Below are positions 7,958 to 16,013 of a stretch of 37,004 nt of DNA, piece after piece. The DNA lies in contig JAQGJU010000142.1 of assembly GCA_028290465.1 (NCBI GenBank), forward strand, positions 1 to 37,004, written 5' to 3'. The position numbers and the translations under genes were made by a program. Below the pieces are notes generated by a model. It saw nothing but the letters and a program-made list of their open reading frames with translations. It was not told where the DNA came from and did not search any database. The stretch is from Xanthobacteraceae bacterium. Its GTDB lineage: Bacteria > Pseudomonadota > Alphaproteobacteria > Rhizobiales > Xanthobacteraceae. The first letter of the stretch is position 1, and each line of letters opens with the position of its first letter.

Positions 7958-9410
7958 CACCAGCACGCCGCGCATGGCGCCGCTGGCCAGGCTGCCGGTG
8001 TTCTATGCGCTGCACGGCAAGCGCGCTGTGGTGGCGGGCGGTAGCGCGGCCGCCGCCTGGAAGATCGAACTGCTGTCGGCGGCCGGCGCGGAAGTGCACG
8101 TCTATGCGCGCGAGGCCGGCGAGGCAGTCCGCGACATCGCGACCGCGCCGCCGCAAGGCGCGATCATTCTTCATGCGCGCGATATCGAGGCGGCAGATTT
8201 TGACGGCGCTGCGATGGCGATCGGCGCGTTCGAGGACGACGCGCAAGCCGCCGCGTTCGCCGCGATGGCCCGCGCGCGAGGAGTGCCGGTCAATGTGATC
8301 GACAAACCGGCATTCTGCGACTTCGCGTTCGGATCGATCGTCAACCGCTCGCCGCTGGTCGTCGGCATTTCGACCGATGGCTCAGCGCCCGTATTCGGTC
8401 AGGCGATCCGCGCCAAGATCGAAGCCATGCTGCCGCGCGGCTTTGCGCTATGGGCGGCCGCCGCGCAAAGCTGGCGCGCCAAGGTGCAAGCGTCGGTGCT
8501 GTCGCCCGCCGGCCGCAAGAAATTCTGGCAGGCCTTCGCGATGCGGGCGACGACGCGGCCGGAACAGACACCGTCCGATGCGGACTTCAACGACCTGATG
8601 GCTCGCGCGGGCGACACCATCGGCGGCGCCAATACCGGATCGGTGATCCTGGTCGGCGCCGGGCCGGGCGATCCCGAATTGCTGACGTTGCGGGCGGTGC
8701 GGGCGCTCCAGTCCGCCGATGTGATCCTGATCGACGATCTGGTGGCGCCGGAAGTGCTGGATTTTGCGCGCCGCGAAGCGAAAAAAATGATGGTCGGCAA
8801 GACCGGCTTCGGTCCGTCCTGCAAGCAGGACGAGATCAACACCCTGATGGTGTCGCTGGCGCGCGCCGGCAAACGCGTGGTGCGGCTCAAAGGCGGCGAT
8901 CCGCTGATCTTTGGCCGGGCCGGCGAAGAAATCGCCGCGTGCAAGGCCGCCGGGGTTTCCGTCGAGATCGTGCCCGGCATTTCGGCCGCGCAAGGCGCCG
9001 CCGCCCGGCTCGGCGTATCGTTGACCGAACGTCAACTGGCGCGGCGCGTGCAATACGTCACCGGACATGACGCGCACGGCAAGCTGCCGGCCGATCTCGA
9101 CTGGAGCGCGATGGCCGATCCGTCCGCGACGACCGCGATCTATATGCCGACCCGGACGCTGGCCGAACTGACGCGCCGGGCCATCGAACACGGTCTGTCT
9201 CCCACGACGCCCGCCGTCGCCATCGCGCGTGCGACGCGGCCGGACGAGGCCATCGTCGCCGGAACGCTGGCGGATTTGCCGGAGAAACTGACGCAAGCCG
9301 CGCTGACTGGACCCGTGTTGGTGATGATCGGACAGGTGCTGGCGCAAGCGGTGCGCGACGCTTTGAACTCGGACACAAGCGTCGCTCAGCGCACCAGAGC
9401 CGCTTCCTGA
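7932..9410 (+). CDS. cysG: Siroheme synthase (CysG-type, bifunctional)
   Basis: A 492-residue fusion of two enzymes. The N-terminal part (about 15-240) is a precorrin-2 dehydrogenase/ferrochelatase with a nucleotide-binding VVAGGSAAAAWK segment and the NRSPLVVGISTDGSAPVFG stretch typical of CysG/Met8. The C-terminal part (about 240-480) is uroporphyrinogen-III C-methyltransferase with VGAGPGDPELLTLRAVRAL, VVRLKGGDPLIFGRAGEE and VPGISAAQGAAARLG. It makes the siroheme that NirA needs. The start at 7932 lies inside the end of nasA; an in-frame ATG at 7974, just past the nasA stop, is an alternative and would cost 14 residues. Its position at the end of the operon explains its role. It ends six bases from the convergent TTT receptor gene. 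Confidence 0.93.
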   Translation: MTASRSPSDTSTPRMAPLARLPVFYALHGKRAVVAGGSAAAAWKIELLSAAGAEVHVYAREAGEAVRDIATAPPQGAIILHARDIEAADFDGAAMAIGAFEDDAQAAAFAAMARARGVPVNVIDKPAFCDFAFGSIVNRSPLVVGISTDGSAPVFGQAIRAKIEAMLPRGFALWAAAAQSWRAKVQASVLSPAGRKKFWQAFAMRATTRPEQTPSDADFNDLMARAGDTIGGANTGSVILVGAGPGDPELLTLRAVRALQSADVILIDDLVAPEVLDFARREAKKMMVGKTGFGPSCKQDEINTLMVSLARAGKRVVRLKGGDPLIFGRAGEEIAACKAAGVSVEIVPGISAAQGAAARLGVSLTERQLARRVQYVTGHDAHGKLPADLDWSAMADPSATTAIYMPTRTLAELTRRAIEHGLSPTTPAVAIARATRPDEAIVAGTLADLPEKLTQAALTGPVLVMIGQVLAQAVRDALNSDTSVAQRTRAAS

Positions 9411-9416
9411 ACTCGG

Positions 9417-10388
9417 CTACTGCTCCACCACCACATTCGCCGCCTTGATCACGTCCTGCCACTTCGCCGCGTCGGCCTTGATGAAGGCCGCGAACTCTTC
9501 CGGCGACGTCACCATCGGCTCATAGAGGTACGGCGCCAGGAATTTCTCCTGGAACGCCGGATCGGCGTAGATGCGCTTGATCTCGCCGTTCAGCTTGGCC
9601 AGCACATCCTTCGGCAAACCGGCCGGCGCGAACAGGCCGAACCAGGACCGCGCTTCGAAGCCCGGCACGCTTTCGGCAATCGCCGGCACGTCCGGCAAAG
9701 ATGCGATCCGCTTCGGACTGCCAATGCCGAGAATTTTCACCTTGCCGGCTTTGGCGGGCTCGACCGCCGACGACGTGCTGATGAACATCATCGCAATATG
9801 CCCCGCCATCACGTCGGTCAGCGCCGGGGTCGCACCCTTGTACTGCACCCCGACCAGCTTGATGCCGGTCATCTTCTCCAGAAGTGCCATGTTCAGGTGA
9901 CCGGTCGAGCCGATGCCGAACGTGCCATAGGTCAACTCGCCCGGCTTCGCCTTGGCCAACGCGATCACGTCTTTGGTGTCCTTCGCGGCCAGCGACGGCG
10001 CCGCAATCAGCGCGTGATTGATGCTGACAAGGCCGGTGACCGGTGTGAAATCCTTTTCCGGATCGTAGCGCAGCTTCTTGTACAGCAACGGATTGATGAC
10101 GAACGTGGCTTCGGCAGTCAGGAACAGCGTGTAGCCGTCGGGCGCTGCTTTCGCGGCGGTCTCGGCCGCGATCTGGTTGTTGGCGCCGGATTTGTTCTCA
10201 ATGACGACCTGCTGACCCCAGGCCTCGGTCAATTTCTGGCCGAGTGCGCGTGCCACGATATCGGTGACGCCGCCGGGCGCCGCCGGCACCAGGATCGTGA
10301 TCGGTTTGCTTGGATAGGTCTGGGCGTTGGCGCCTGACGCGGCGAGTGCCGCGCCGAGCACGGCTAGCACGAGGCGCAATGCCGCCAT
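9417..10388 (-). CDS. TTT-family (Bug) periplasmic solute receptor
   Basis: A 323-residue secreted binding protein of the tripartite tricarboxylate transporter receptor family. A signal peptide (AALRLVLAVLGAALAASGANA, cut after ANA) precedes YPSKPITILVPAAPGGVTD, the family hallmark, and KPGELTYGTFGIGSTGHL and AGHIAMMF-type segments follow. It binds an unknown carboxylate in the periplasm. The start at 10388 was chosen because it has a strong ribosome site (GGAGG, seven bases upstream) and places the signal peptide at the N-terminus; an upstream in-frame start at 10430 is less likely. No TctA/TctB membrane genes are nearby, so it is an orphan receptor, as is common in this family. It is divergent from the dehydrogenase at 10559; the 170-base gap holds a small GCCGGC-GTGACG-GCCGGC hairpin (10508-10525). 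Confidence 0.9.
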   Translation of the reverse strand: MAALRLVLAVLGAALAASGANAQTYPSKPITILVPAAPGGVTDIVARALGQKLTEAWGQQVVIENKSGANNQIAAETAAKAAPDGYTLFLTAEATFVINPLLYKKLRYDPEKDFTPVTGLVSINHALIAAPSLAAKDTKDVIALAKAKPGELTYGTFGIGSTGHLNMALLEKMTGIKLVGVQYKGATPALTDVMAGHIAMMFISTSSAVEPAKAGKVKILGIGSPKRIASLPDVPAIAESVPGFEARSWFGLFAPAGLPKDVLAKLNGEIKRIYADPAFQEKFLAPYLYEPMVTSPEEFAAFIKADAAKWQDVIKAANVVVEQ

Positions 10389-10558
10389 GGTCTTTCCTCC
10401 GTCTGGCATGCCGGGTCTTTGCCCGGTCATTGGACCGAAAGGTGAGCCGGAGAAATTTACTTGTCAATGCAAACACTCTATCCTTCACGCACGAATTAAA
10501 ACGACCGGCCGGCGTGACGGCCGGCGAGGAAACGCTTTAGGGTTGGATTGGGCTGCGC

Positions 10559-11605
10559 ATGAAGGCCGTTGTGCTGCGCACATTTGGCGGACCGGAACAA
10601 CTCGTTCTGGAGGACGTGCCCGACCCGGTCGCGGCGCCGGGCGAGATCGTCATTCGCACCGCCGCCGTTTCGGTGAACCGCAGTTTCGATCTGACCGTGC
10701 GGCGCGGCGCATACGCGCGGGGGGCGAATCTTCCTCTGGTGCTAGGCGCCGACCCGGTCGGCACGGTGACGGCGGTCGCGCCCGATGTGACATTCCCGAA
10801 AGTAAACGACCGTATCGCCGTCATGTCGACGATCGCGTGCGGCGCCTGCGCGCAATGCTGTGGTGGCGACCGCGCCAGCTGCGGCCGCAGCCGGACCATC
10901 GGCGTGCACCGTTGGGGTGGCTATGCCGAATATGTCGCGGTGCCGGCCGCTTGCGCGGCGGTCGTTCCGGACGCGTTGGATTTTCCGCAGGCCTGCGTGA
11001 TCGCGCGCCATGGCGGCGCGGCGTTCAATTTCCTGATCGGGCGCGGCCGGCTCAAGGCCGGCGAGACCGCATTGATCCTCGGTGCGGCCGGCGCTCTCGG
11101 CAGTTTTGCGGTGCAGATTGCCAAAATGGCCGGCGCCACCGTGGTCGCGGCAGCCGGTTCCGATGCACGCGCACATCTCGCGCGCGAACTCGGCGCCGAT
11201 ATCAGCATCAATTATCGCTCGGACAATCTGGTTGAAGCCGTGATGGACTTCACCGGCGGGCGCGGCGTCGATCTGGCGTTCGAGAGCAGCGGCGATCCGG
11301 TGCTGTGGCCGCAGGCCTTCGAATGTCTCGGCCAGTGCGGACGCATCGTCACGTCGGGCGCCCATGCGGGCGGCGAGGTGAAACTCGACCTGAAGCGCCT
11401 TTACATCGGCCGGCGGCAGATCATCGGCGCCGCCGGTGTCGATGTAGCGGATCTGGACGCCGCGCTGGCGGCCGGCGCGGCCGGACGTGTCCGCGGCATT
11501 ATCGACCGCGTGATGCCGCTGACACAGGCCGCCGACGCGCATCGACTGGTCGAGAACGAAAACCCGACCGGCAAAGTTCTGCTCGACCCAACCGTGACAA
11601 AGTAA
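10559..11605 (+). CDS. Zinc-binding-type MDR dehydrogenase (quinone-reductase-like)
   Basis: A 348-residue medium-chain dehydrogenase/reductase. A GroES-like N-terminal domain is followed by a Rossmann domain with ALILGAAGALGSFAVQIAK (NAD(P)H binding). The structural zinc lobe is intact: C94-x2-C97-x2-C100-x7-C108. The usual catalytic zinc ligands are not: the position after AVSV is NRSFD instead of a cysteine motif, and the GHE motif is GADPVG. It is therefore more likely a zinc-independent reductase of quinones or enones than an alcohol dehydrogenase, while keeping the structural zinc. The substrate is unknown. It is divergent from the TTT receptor and lies six bases before the superoxide dismutase gene, so the two are probably cotranscribed. 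Confidence 0.85.
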   Translation: MKAVVLRTFGGPEQLVLEDVPDPVAAPGEIVIRTAAVSVNRSFDLTVRRGAYARGANLPLVLGADPVGTVTAVAPDVTFPKVNDRIAVMSTIACGACAQCCGGDRASCGRSRTIGVHRWGGYAEYVAVPAACAAVVPDALDFPQACVIARHGGAAFNFLIGRGRLKAGETALILGAAGALGSFAVQIAKMAGATVVAAAGSDARAHLARELGADISINYRSDNLVEAVMDFTGGRGVDLAFESSGDPVLWPQAFECLGQCGRIVTSGAHAGGEVKLDLKRLYIGRRQIIGAAGVDVADLDAALAAGAAGRVRGIIDRVMPLTQAADAHRLVENENPTGKVLLDPTVTK

Positions 11606-11611
11606 CCGAAC

Positions 11612-12250
11612 ATGACCTATCAGCTGCCTCCCCTGCGTTTCGCCTATCACGATCTCGAACCGCATTTCCCGGCCGAGCTGATCCGACGGCATGTCGAGAT
11701 TCATCATCAGGGCTATACCGACGGCATCAATGCCATCCTGCGCGCGCATCCCGAACTCGACGGCAACAGCATCGAAGATCTGATGCGCGTGGTGCTGCCG
11801 GGTCTGCCGGAGCCGTTGCGCGCACAGGTCGCGCATATCGGCGGCGGCCATGCCGACCATCAGTTTTTCTGGAAGATTATCGGCCCGAGCGGTAATGGCG
11901 CCCCAAAGGGCGATCTAGCGGTCGCGCTGGAGCAGACCTTCGGCTCGTTCCAAAAATTTCGCGACCGCTTCATCGAGGCGGCGCTGGCCCATCAAGGCGC
12001 CGGATGGGCGTTCCTGTCGATGGACCGGATCGGCGACGGCCATCTGGAAATCCTGACTCTACCGAACAACGGCAGCGTGCTGCCGATCGGCAAGCCCGGC
12101 ATCGTGATCTGCGACCTGTGGGAGCACGCCTACGAGTCGCGCTACGGCGACAGCCGCGCGGATTATCTGGAGGCGTTCTTCCGCGTGATCGATTGGGATG
12201 TCTGCGACGCCCGCATCGTGGGTATTCGCGAGGGCCGCAAACAGATGTGA
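11612..12250 (+). CDS. Fe/Mn-family superoxide dismutase
   Basis: A 212-residue superoxide dismutase. All four metal ligands are visible: H27 (RRHVEIHHQGY), H83 (ADHQFFW), D168 and H172 (DLWEHAYESRY). The family core GAGWAFL and the tail DYLEAFFRVIDWD are present. No signal peptide is seen, so it should act in the cytoplasm, converting superoxide to peroxide and oxygen. At the outer-sphere glutamine sites, glycine occupies the Fe-enzyme position (G79) and asparagine the Mn-enzyme position (N153) in my hand alignment, so metal preference cannot be read off. It follows the dehydrogenase gene by six bases, which suggests a redox-stress pairing. The following 84 bases contain the ribosome site AAGGAAAC for the next gene. 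Confidence 0.9.
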   Translation: MTYQLPPLRFAYHDLEPHFPAELIRRHVEIHHQGYTDGINAILRAHPELDGNSIEDLMRVVLPGLPEPLRAQVAHIGGGHADHQFFWKIIGPSGNGAPKGDLAVALEQTFGSFQKFRDRFIEAALAHQGAGWAFLSMDRIGDGHLEILTLPNNGSVLPIGKPGIVICDLWEHAYESRYGDSRADYLEAFFRVIDWDVCDARIVGIREGRKQM

Positions 12251-12334
12251 AGTGACGTGTTGCGCGCGCCGATGCTGGGCAATATCCCGGCAGGGCGATA
12301 GGATCGACGGCTTCATTGTTTCAAGGAAACCCAC

Positions 12335-12736
12335 ATGCGTATGCGACCCACCCTGACTTCGGCCGACGTGCACAAGATCGTGGCCGCCGCCCGCGCCGAG
12401 GCCGAGAAGAACAAATGGAATGTCAGCATCGCGGTAGTCGATGACGGCGGCTTCCTGATGCACCTCGACCGCATGGACGGCACCGGGCCGACCTCGGCCG
12501 ATGTCGCGATCGGCAAGGCCAAGACCGCGGCGCTGACCCGGACGCCGTCAAAAATCTGGGAAGACCGCGTCAAGGAACGGCCGGCCTTCATCAATTATCC
12601 GGCCGGGCAACTGATCTGGGGCGGCCTGCCGATCATGCATCAGGGCGATTGCGTCGGCGGCGTCGGCGTATCCGGCGTCGCCTCGCAGGACGACGAGAAG
12701 ATCGCCGCCGCCGGCATCGCGGCATTGGGAGGTTAA
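12335..12736 (+). CDS. GlcG/HbpS-family heme- or cofactor-binding protein
   Basis: A 133-residue single-domain protein of the GlcG/HbpS family (DUF336). Features are LTSADVHKIVAAARAEAEK, the core IAVVDDGGFLMHLDRMDG, AIGKAKTAALTRTPS and a glycine-rich C-terminus with GGVGVSGVASQDDEKIAAAG. Members are small oligomeric proteins next to catabolic genes; HbpS of Streptomyces binds heme and senses redox stress, but most members have no proven function. No signal peptide is visible. It is preceded by AAGGAAAC and separated by only four bases from the YciI-domain gene, so the two are likely one transcript. A second in-frame ATG lies two codons in. Confidence 0.85.
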   Translation: MRMRPTLTSADVHKIVAAARAEAEKNKWNVSIAVVDDGGFLMHLDRMDGTGPTSADVAIGKAKTAALTRTPSKIWEDRVKERPAFINYPAGQLIWGGLPIMHQGDCVGGVGVSGVASQDDEKIAAAGIAALGG

Positions 12737-12740
12737 GGTC

Positions 12741-13280
12741 ATGGCCCGCACGCCGGTAAAAAAGACTCGCACCAAAAAATCTTCTGCCAAGAAGGCTCTT
12801 ACAAAAAAGGCTCCCGCTAAGCGGGCTCTTTTTCGCAAGGCCGCGCTGCCCGTCATGCGCCAATCTGGCGCGCTACCGGTCGCCGCCATAGCTCCCGCCG
12901 GCATGCAGCAATTGCTCGGCGGCATGATCAACAAAAAACTCTATGTGGCGATCTCGAAGGGCCACTGCACGCTCGAACTGTTGCAGGCGCATCTCCCGGA
13001 GCATCTCGCTTACATGGTGCTGCTGGAGAAGCAGGGCCTGCTGTTCGCGTCAGGTCCGCTGAAGGGCGGCGCGATCGGTGACGGCCTGACGATCTACAAC
13101 ACCCGCACGCTGGCGCATGCGCGCCGGCTGGCCGAACAGGACCCGTTCATCCGGCTTGGCCTGCGCGACGTCGAAATTCGCGAATGGACCCTGATGGAAG
13201 GCGCGATGAGTTTCACGGTCAATCTGTCCGACCGCTCGATCAGCATGCCGCCAGCGGAGATCGATCCCTGCATCACATGA
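12741..13280 (+). CDS. YciI-domain protein with a Lys/Ala-rich N-terminal tail
   Basis: A 179-residue protein with two parts. Residues 1-35 are very basic and low in complexity (repeated TKK, AKK and PAKRA units), resembling the tails of histone H1-like bacterial DNA-binding proteins. Residues 65-155 match the YCII-related fold, with KLYVAISKGHCTLELLQAHLPEHLAYM, a GLLFASGPL strand and DPFIRLGLRDVEIREW. YciI proteins are small, alpha-beta-plait domains, often fused to other domains, with mostly unknown activity. The start at 12741 is backed by a strong GGAGG site; later in-frame methionines near residue 55 would remove the tail. It probably shares a transcript with the HbpS-like gene. Function not known; nucleic-acid binding through the tail is an inference. 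Confidence 0.75.
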   Translation: MARTPVKKTRTKKSSAKKALTKKAPAKRALFRKAALPVMRQSGALPVAAIAPAGMQQLLGGMINKKLYVAISKGHCTLELLQAHLPEHLAYMVLLEKQGLLFASGPLKGGAIGDGLTIYNTRTLAHARRLAEQDPFIRLGLRDVEIREWTLMEGAMSFTVNLSDRSISMPPAEIDPCIT

Positions 13281-13333
13281 CCCTGCCGAACCTGGCAGTC
13301 GCGTTACACACATAACAAAAGAAGGCTGAGGGA

Positions 13334-14218
13334 ATGGAAACGATCGGCTTCATCGGCGTCGGCAAGATCGGACTGCCGGTCGCGACCAATCTGATCAAGA
13401 GCGGCTACCGGGTCGTCGGCTATCGGCGCAGCCCGATGCCGGAGGAATTTCTCGCCGCCGGCGGGATAGCCGCGAAGTCGCCGGCCGATGTCGGGGCGGC
13501 GGCGGATGTTGTGCTGTCGTGCGTGCCGACCGAGGACGCGTTGGAGGAAGTCATCAACGGGCCGAACGGCTTGATTCAGTCGGCCCGGCCCGGACAGATC
13601 ATCGTCGAACTCGGCTCGCATCCGGTCAGCTTCAAGAAGCGCTTCGTCGCGCCTCTGGCCGCCAAGGGCGCCGCCTTCGTCGACGGCGAGGTCGCCGGCA
13701 CGCCCGGCATGGTGGTCGCCCGCAAGGGCGTGATCTTCGTCGCCGGCGACGCCAAGGCCTGCGAAAAGATCGATCCGGTGATCAAGGGCTTTGCCGACAC
13801 GTCGTTTTATTTCGGCCCATTCGGGGCGGCCAGCCGGGCCAAGCTGATCAACAACCTGCTGGTCGGCATCCACATCACGGCCACGGCCGAGGCGATGGCG
13901 CTCGCCCTGAAGGCCGACCTCGACATCGACACCCTGATCAAGGCGGTCACCCAAGGCAGCGGCGGCTCGATCCAGTTCGGTATCCGCGCGCCCTGGATGC
14001 AGCAGGGCCGCTTTCTCCCGGTGCAGGGCGATCCGGTGCAGCTGACGCACTATTTCGATATGATCGACGTGATGTCGGCCGAGCTGGGAGTGGCGACGCC
14101 GCTGTTGGACCGCGCCGCCGAACTGATCCGCCACGGCATCGACCACGGCGGCATCGCGGATAAAGACATCGCGGCGATGGTCGACGTGATCGGGGCCTAT
14201 CCGCGGAAGGGCAAGTAA
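13334..14218 (+). CDS. NAD(P)-dependent beta-hydroxyacid dehydrogenase (3-hydroxyisobutyrate dehydrogenase family)
   Basis: A 294-residue enzyme. The N-terminal Rossmann motif is IGFIGVGKIGLPVATNLIKSGY; the substrate-binding segment reads DGEVAGTPGMVVARKG, where the family usually has DAPVSGG; and the catalytic lysine is K170 in AKLINNLLVG. The C-terminal domain is all-helical. It oxidises or reduces a beta-hydroxyacid such as 3-hydroxyisobutyrate, tartronate semialdehyde or a related compound; the altered substrate motif keeps the exact acid open. A ribosome site (GAAGGCTGAGG) precedes the ATG. It is followed after 84 bases by a MarR regulator on the same strand. Confidence 0.85.
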   Translation: METIGFIGVGKIGLPVATNLIKSGYRVVGYRRSPMPEEFLAAGGIAAKSPADVGAAADVVLSCVPTEDALEEVINGPNGLIQSARPGQIIVELGSHPVSFKKRFVAPLAAKGAAFVDGEVAGTPGMVVARKGVIFVAGDAKACEKIDPVIKGFADTSFYFGPFGAASRAKLINNLLVGIHITATAEAMALALKADLDIDTLIKAVTQGSGGSIQFGIRAPWMQQGRFLPVQGDPVQLTHYFDMIDVMSAELGVATPLLDRAAELIRHGIDHGGIADKDIAAMVDVIGAYPRKGK

Positions 14219-14302
14219 CTCCCGGGCGGGATAGAGGCCAGGTAGCCGGATGACAAACCTGCGGCATCGCGTCACAATGCCGGGTCACACGAGTCCAACG
14301 GC

Positions 14303-14782
14303 ATGAAACGCAGCTTCAATCTCGGCGACCACCTGCCCTATCTGCTGAACCGGGCGGGGGTGAAAATCGGCAATTGCTTCAACCGCGATGTCGCCCGTTA
14401 CGACGTCACGCTGCCAGTGTGGCGCGTGCTGGTGGCGCTGTGGCAGCACGAGGAGCAAAGCCTCAGCGAACTCGCCGAGATCACCAGCATCGATGTCTCC
14501 ACGCTGTCGCGCCTCGTCGTGAACATGGAGACCAAGAAGCTGGTGGTGCGCCGCCGATCGGGCAAGGACGCCAGGGCGCTGAGCCTTAGCCTGACTCGCA
14601 AGGGCGAGAAGCTGACCGAGCAGATCGTCCCGATCGCGCAATTCTATGAGGCCGCCGCTACCAACGGCATCAGCGAGGCCGACATCAAGCGGCTGAAAAG
14701 CCTGTTGTCGCGAATCTACAGCAATATGAAATTGATCGATGCCGGCCAGGCCGTTGCCAAGCGGATGCAGGCCGCCGAATAG
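14303..14782 (+). CDS. MarR-family transcriptional regulator
   Basis: A 159-residue winged-helix regulator. The helix-turn-helix and wing are seen in the stretch WRVLVALWQHEEQSLSELAE, then SIDVSTLSRLVVNMETKKLV and RRRSGKDARALSLSLTRKG (the beta wing with the conserved Asp-x-Arg). MarR proteins bind DNA as dimers and are released by small aromatic or oxidised ligands. It lies between the beta-hydroxyacid dehydrogenase and a TTT receptor gene, either of which could be its target. No clear dyad was seen in the 178 bases downstream (14783-14960), which contain only the ribosome site GGAGG for the receptor gene. Confidence 0.88.
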   Translation: MKRSFNLGDHLPYLLNRAGVKIGNCFNRDVARYDVTLPVWRVLVALWQHEEQSLSELAEITSIDVSTLSRLVVNMETKKLVVRRRSGKDARALSLSLTRKGEKLTEQIVPIAQFYEAAATNGISEADIKRLKSLLSRIYSNMKLIDAGQAVAKRMQAAE

Positions 14783-14960
14783 GCCGCGTCATTTGGTATC
14801 AATGACCCCTAAGCGTCCCGAACGGTGTGCCGCGCATGGCGAATGCGCGTTCTGATTTATTTTCATTCCGCCGCGCATTTGTTACAGGTCTGCCGGCTGC
14901 ACACAACGCAGCCGCAACGGCGCCACCAAAATCGCGCCGATAAAACCAAGCGGAGGATTC

Positions 14961-15938
14961 ATGCTGTCGCGCACCCTCACGGCCGCCCTTGCCGTGCTTG
15001 CCCTTTTGACGGGCGTTTCATCCAGCTTCGCGCAAACGGGCAAGTTCCCGGACCGTATGATCCGCATCGTCGTGCCGTTCGCGGCCGGCGGCGGCGTCGA
15101 TGCGCTGGCGCGGCTGCTGGCCGAGAAGATGCAGGCTAATCTAGGCGTGTCGGTGATCGTCGAGAACAAGGCCGGCGCCAACGGCACCATCGGCGGCCTC
15201 AGCGTTCAGCAGTCCGCGCCGGACGGTTATACCGTTCTGTTCTCGTCCAACACCCAGTCGATGGCCAAGCTGGTGATGGCCAAGGCGCCGTACGATCCGG
15301 CGACCGACTTCACCCACATCGCCCGCGTCGGCGAGGCGCCGCTGCTGGTCGTGATGTCGCCGCAGCAGAATGAAAAAACTCTGGCCGAGGTCGGCGTGGC
15401 CGCGCAGAAGAACCCTGAAAAGTGGACGGCCGGCGTGCCGGCGCTGGGCTCGCCCGGCCACATCGCCACCATCCAGTTCATGCGACTGTCCAAGGCGCAG
15501 CTCACGCTGACGCCCTATCGCGGCACCGCGCCGGCCCTGACCGACGTGGCCGGCGGCCACATCCAACTGCTGACCGACGCCATGATCGTTCTGCTGCCGA
15601 TGGCCAAGGACAACAAGGTCAAGGCGTTGGCCATCACTTCGGCAAAACGCAGCGCGCTGGCACCGGAGATTCCGACCGCCGCCGAAAGCGGCCTGCCGGG
15701 CCTCGAAGTCGCGGCCTGGTACGGCATGTGGGGCCCGAAGGGCATGCCGGCCGACATCGTGCAGGCGCTGAACGCGGCCAGCAGCAAGGCGATCAAAGAG
15801 CTCGCCGACTCCGGCAAGATGGCGACCCTTGGCATCGAGCCGGTCAGCGAGACGCCGGACGCCTTCGCCAAGTTCATGGCCGCCGAAGTCGCCCGCAACG
15901 GCGAACTGCTCAAGTCGGTGAATTTCCAGCCGCAGTAA
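14961..15938 (+). CDS. TTT-family (Bug) periplasmic solute receptor
   Basis: A 325-residue secreted receptor. The signal peptide (SRTLTAALAVLALLTGV, cut near SFA-QT) is followed by the family motif FPDRMIRIVVPFAAGGGVDALAR, written here as its core PFAAGGGVD. Later segments such as GTAPALTDVAGGHIQLLTDA match the ligand-binding cleft. It probably captures the substrate of the two hydrolases encoded immediately downstream. The ribosome site GGAGG lies five bases before the ATG. No TctA/TctB genes are nearby. It is distinct from the receptor at 9417 and only moderately similar to it by eye. Confidence 0.9.
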   Translation: MLSRTLTAALAVLALLTGVSSSFAQTGKFPDRMIRIVVPFAAGGGVDALARLLAEKMQANLGVSVIVENKAGANGTIGGLSVQQSAPDGYTVLFSSNTQSMAKLVMAKAPYDPATDFTHIARVGEAPLLVVMSPQQNEKTLAEVGVAAQKNPEKWTAGVPALGSPGHIATIQFMRLSKAQLTLTPYRGTAPALTDVAGGHIQLLTDAMIVLLPMAKDNKVKALAITSAKRSALAPEIPTAAESGLPGLEVAAWYGMWGPKGMPADIVQALNAASSKAIKELADSGKMATLGIEPVSETPDAFAKFMAAEVARNGELLKSVNFQPQ

Positions 15939-16013
15939 CACACGCAACGAGGGCGTGGCAGCGAATGCTGTCGCGCCCTTTCGCTTGAACCAACAAGAAA
16001 ACGAGAATCGCCC

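Noticed and set aside
10389-10558. Sigma-54 promoter in the divergent gap (a TGGCATG sequence)
   Set aside because: The GG to GC spacing does not fit and no TTGC box is in the right place.
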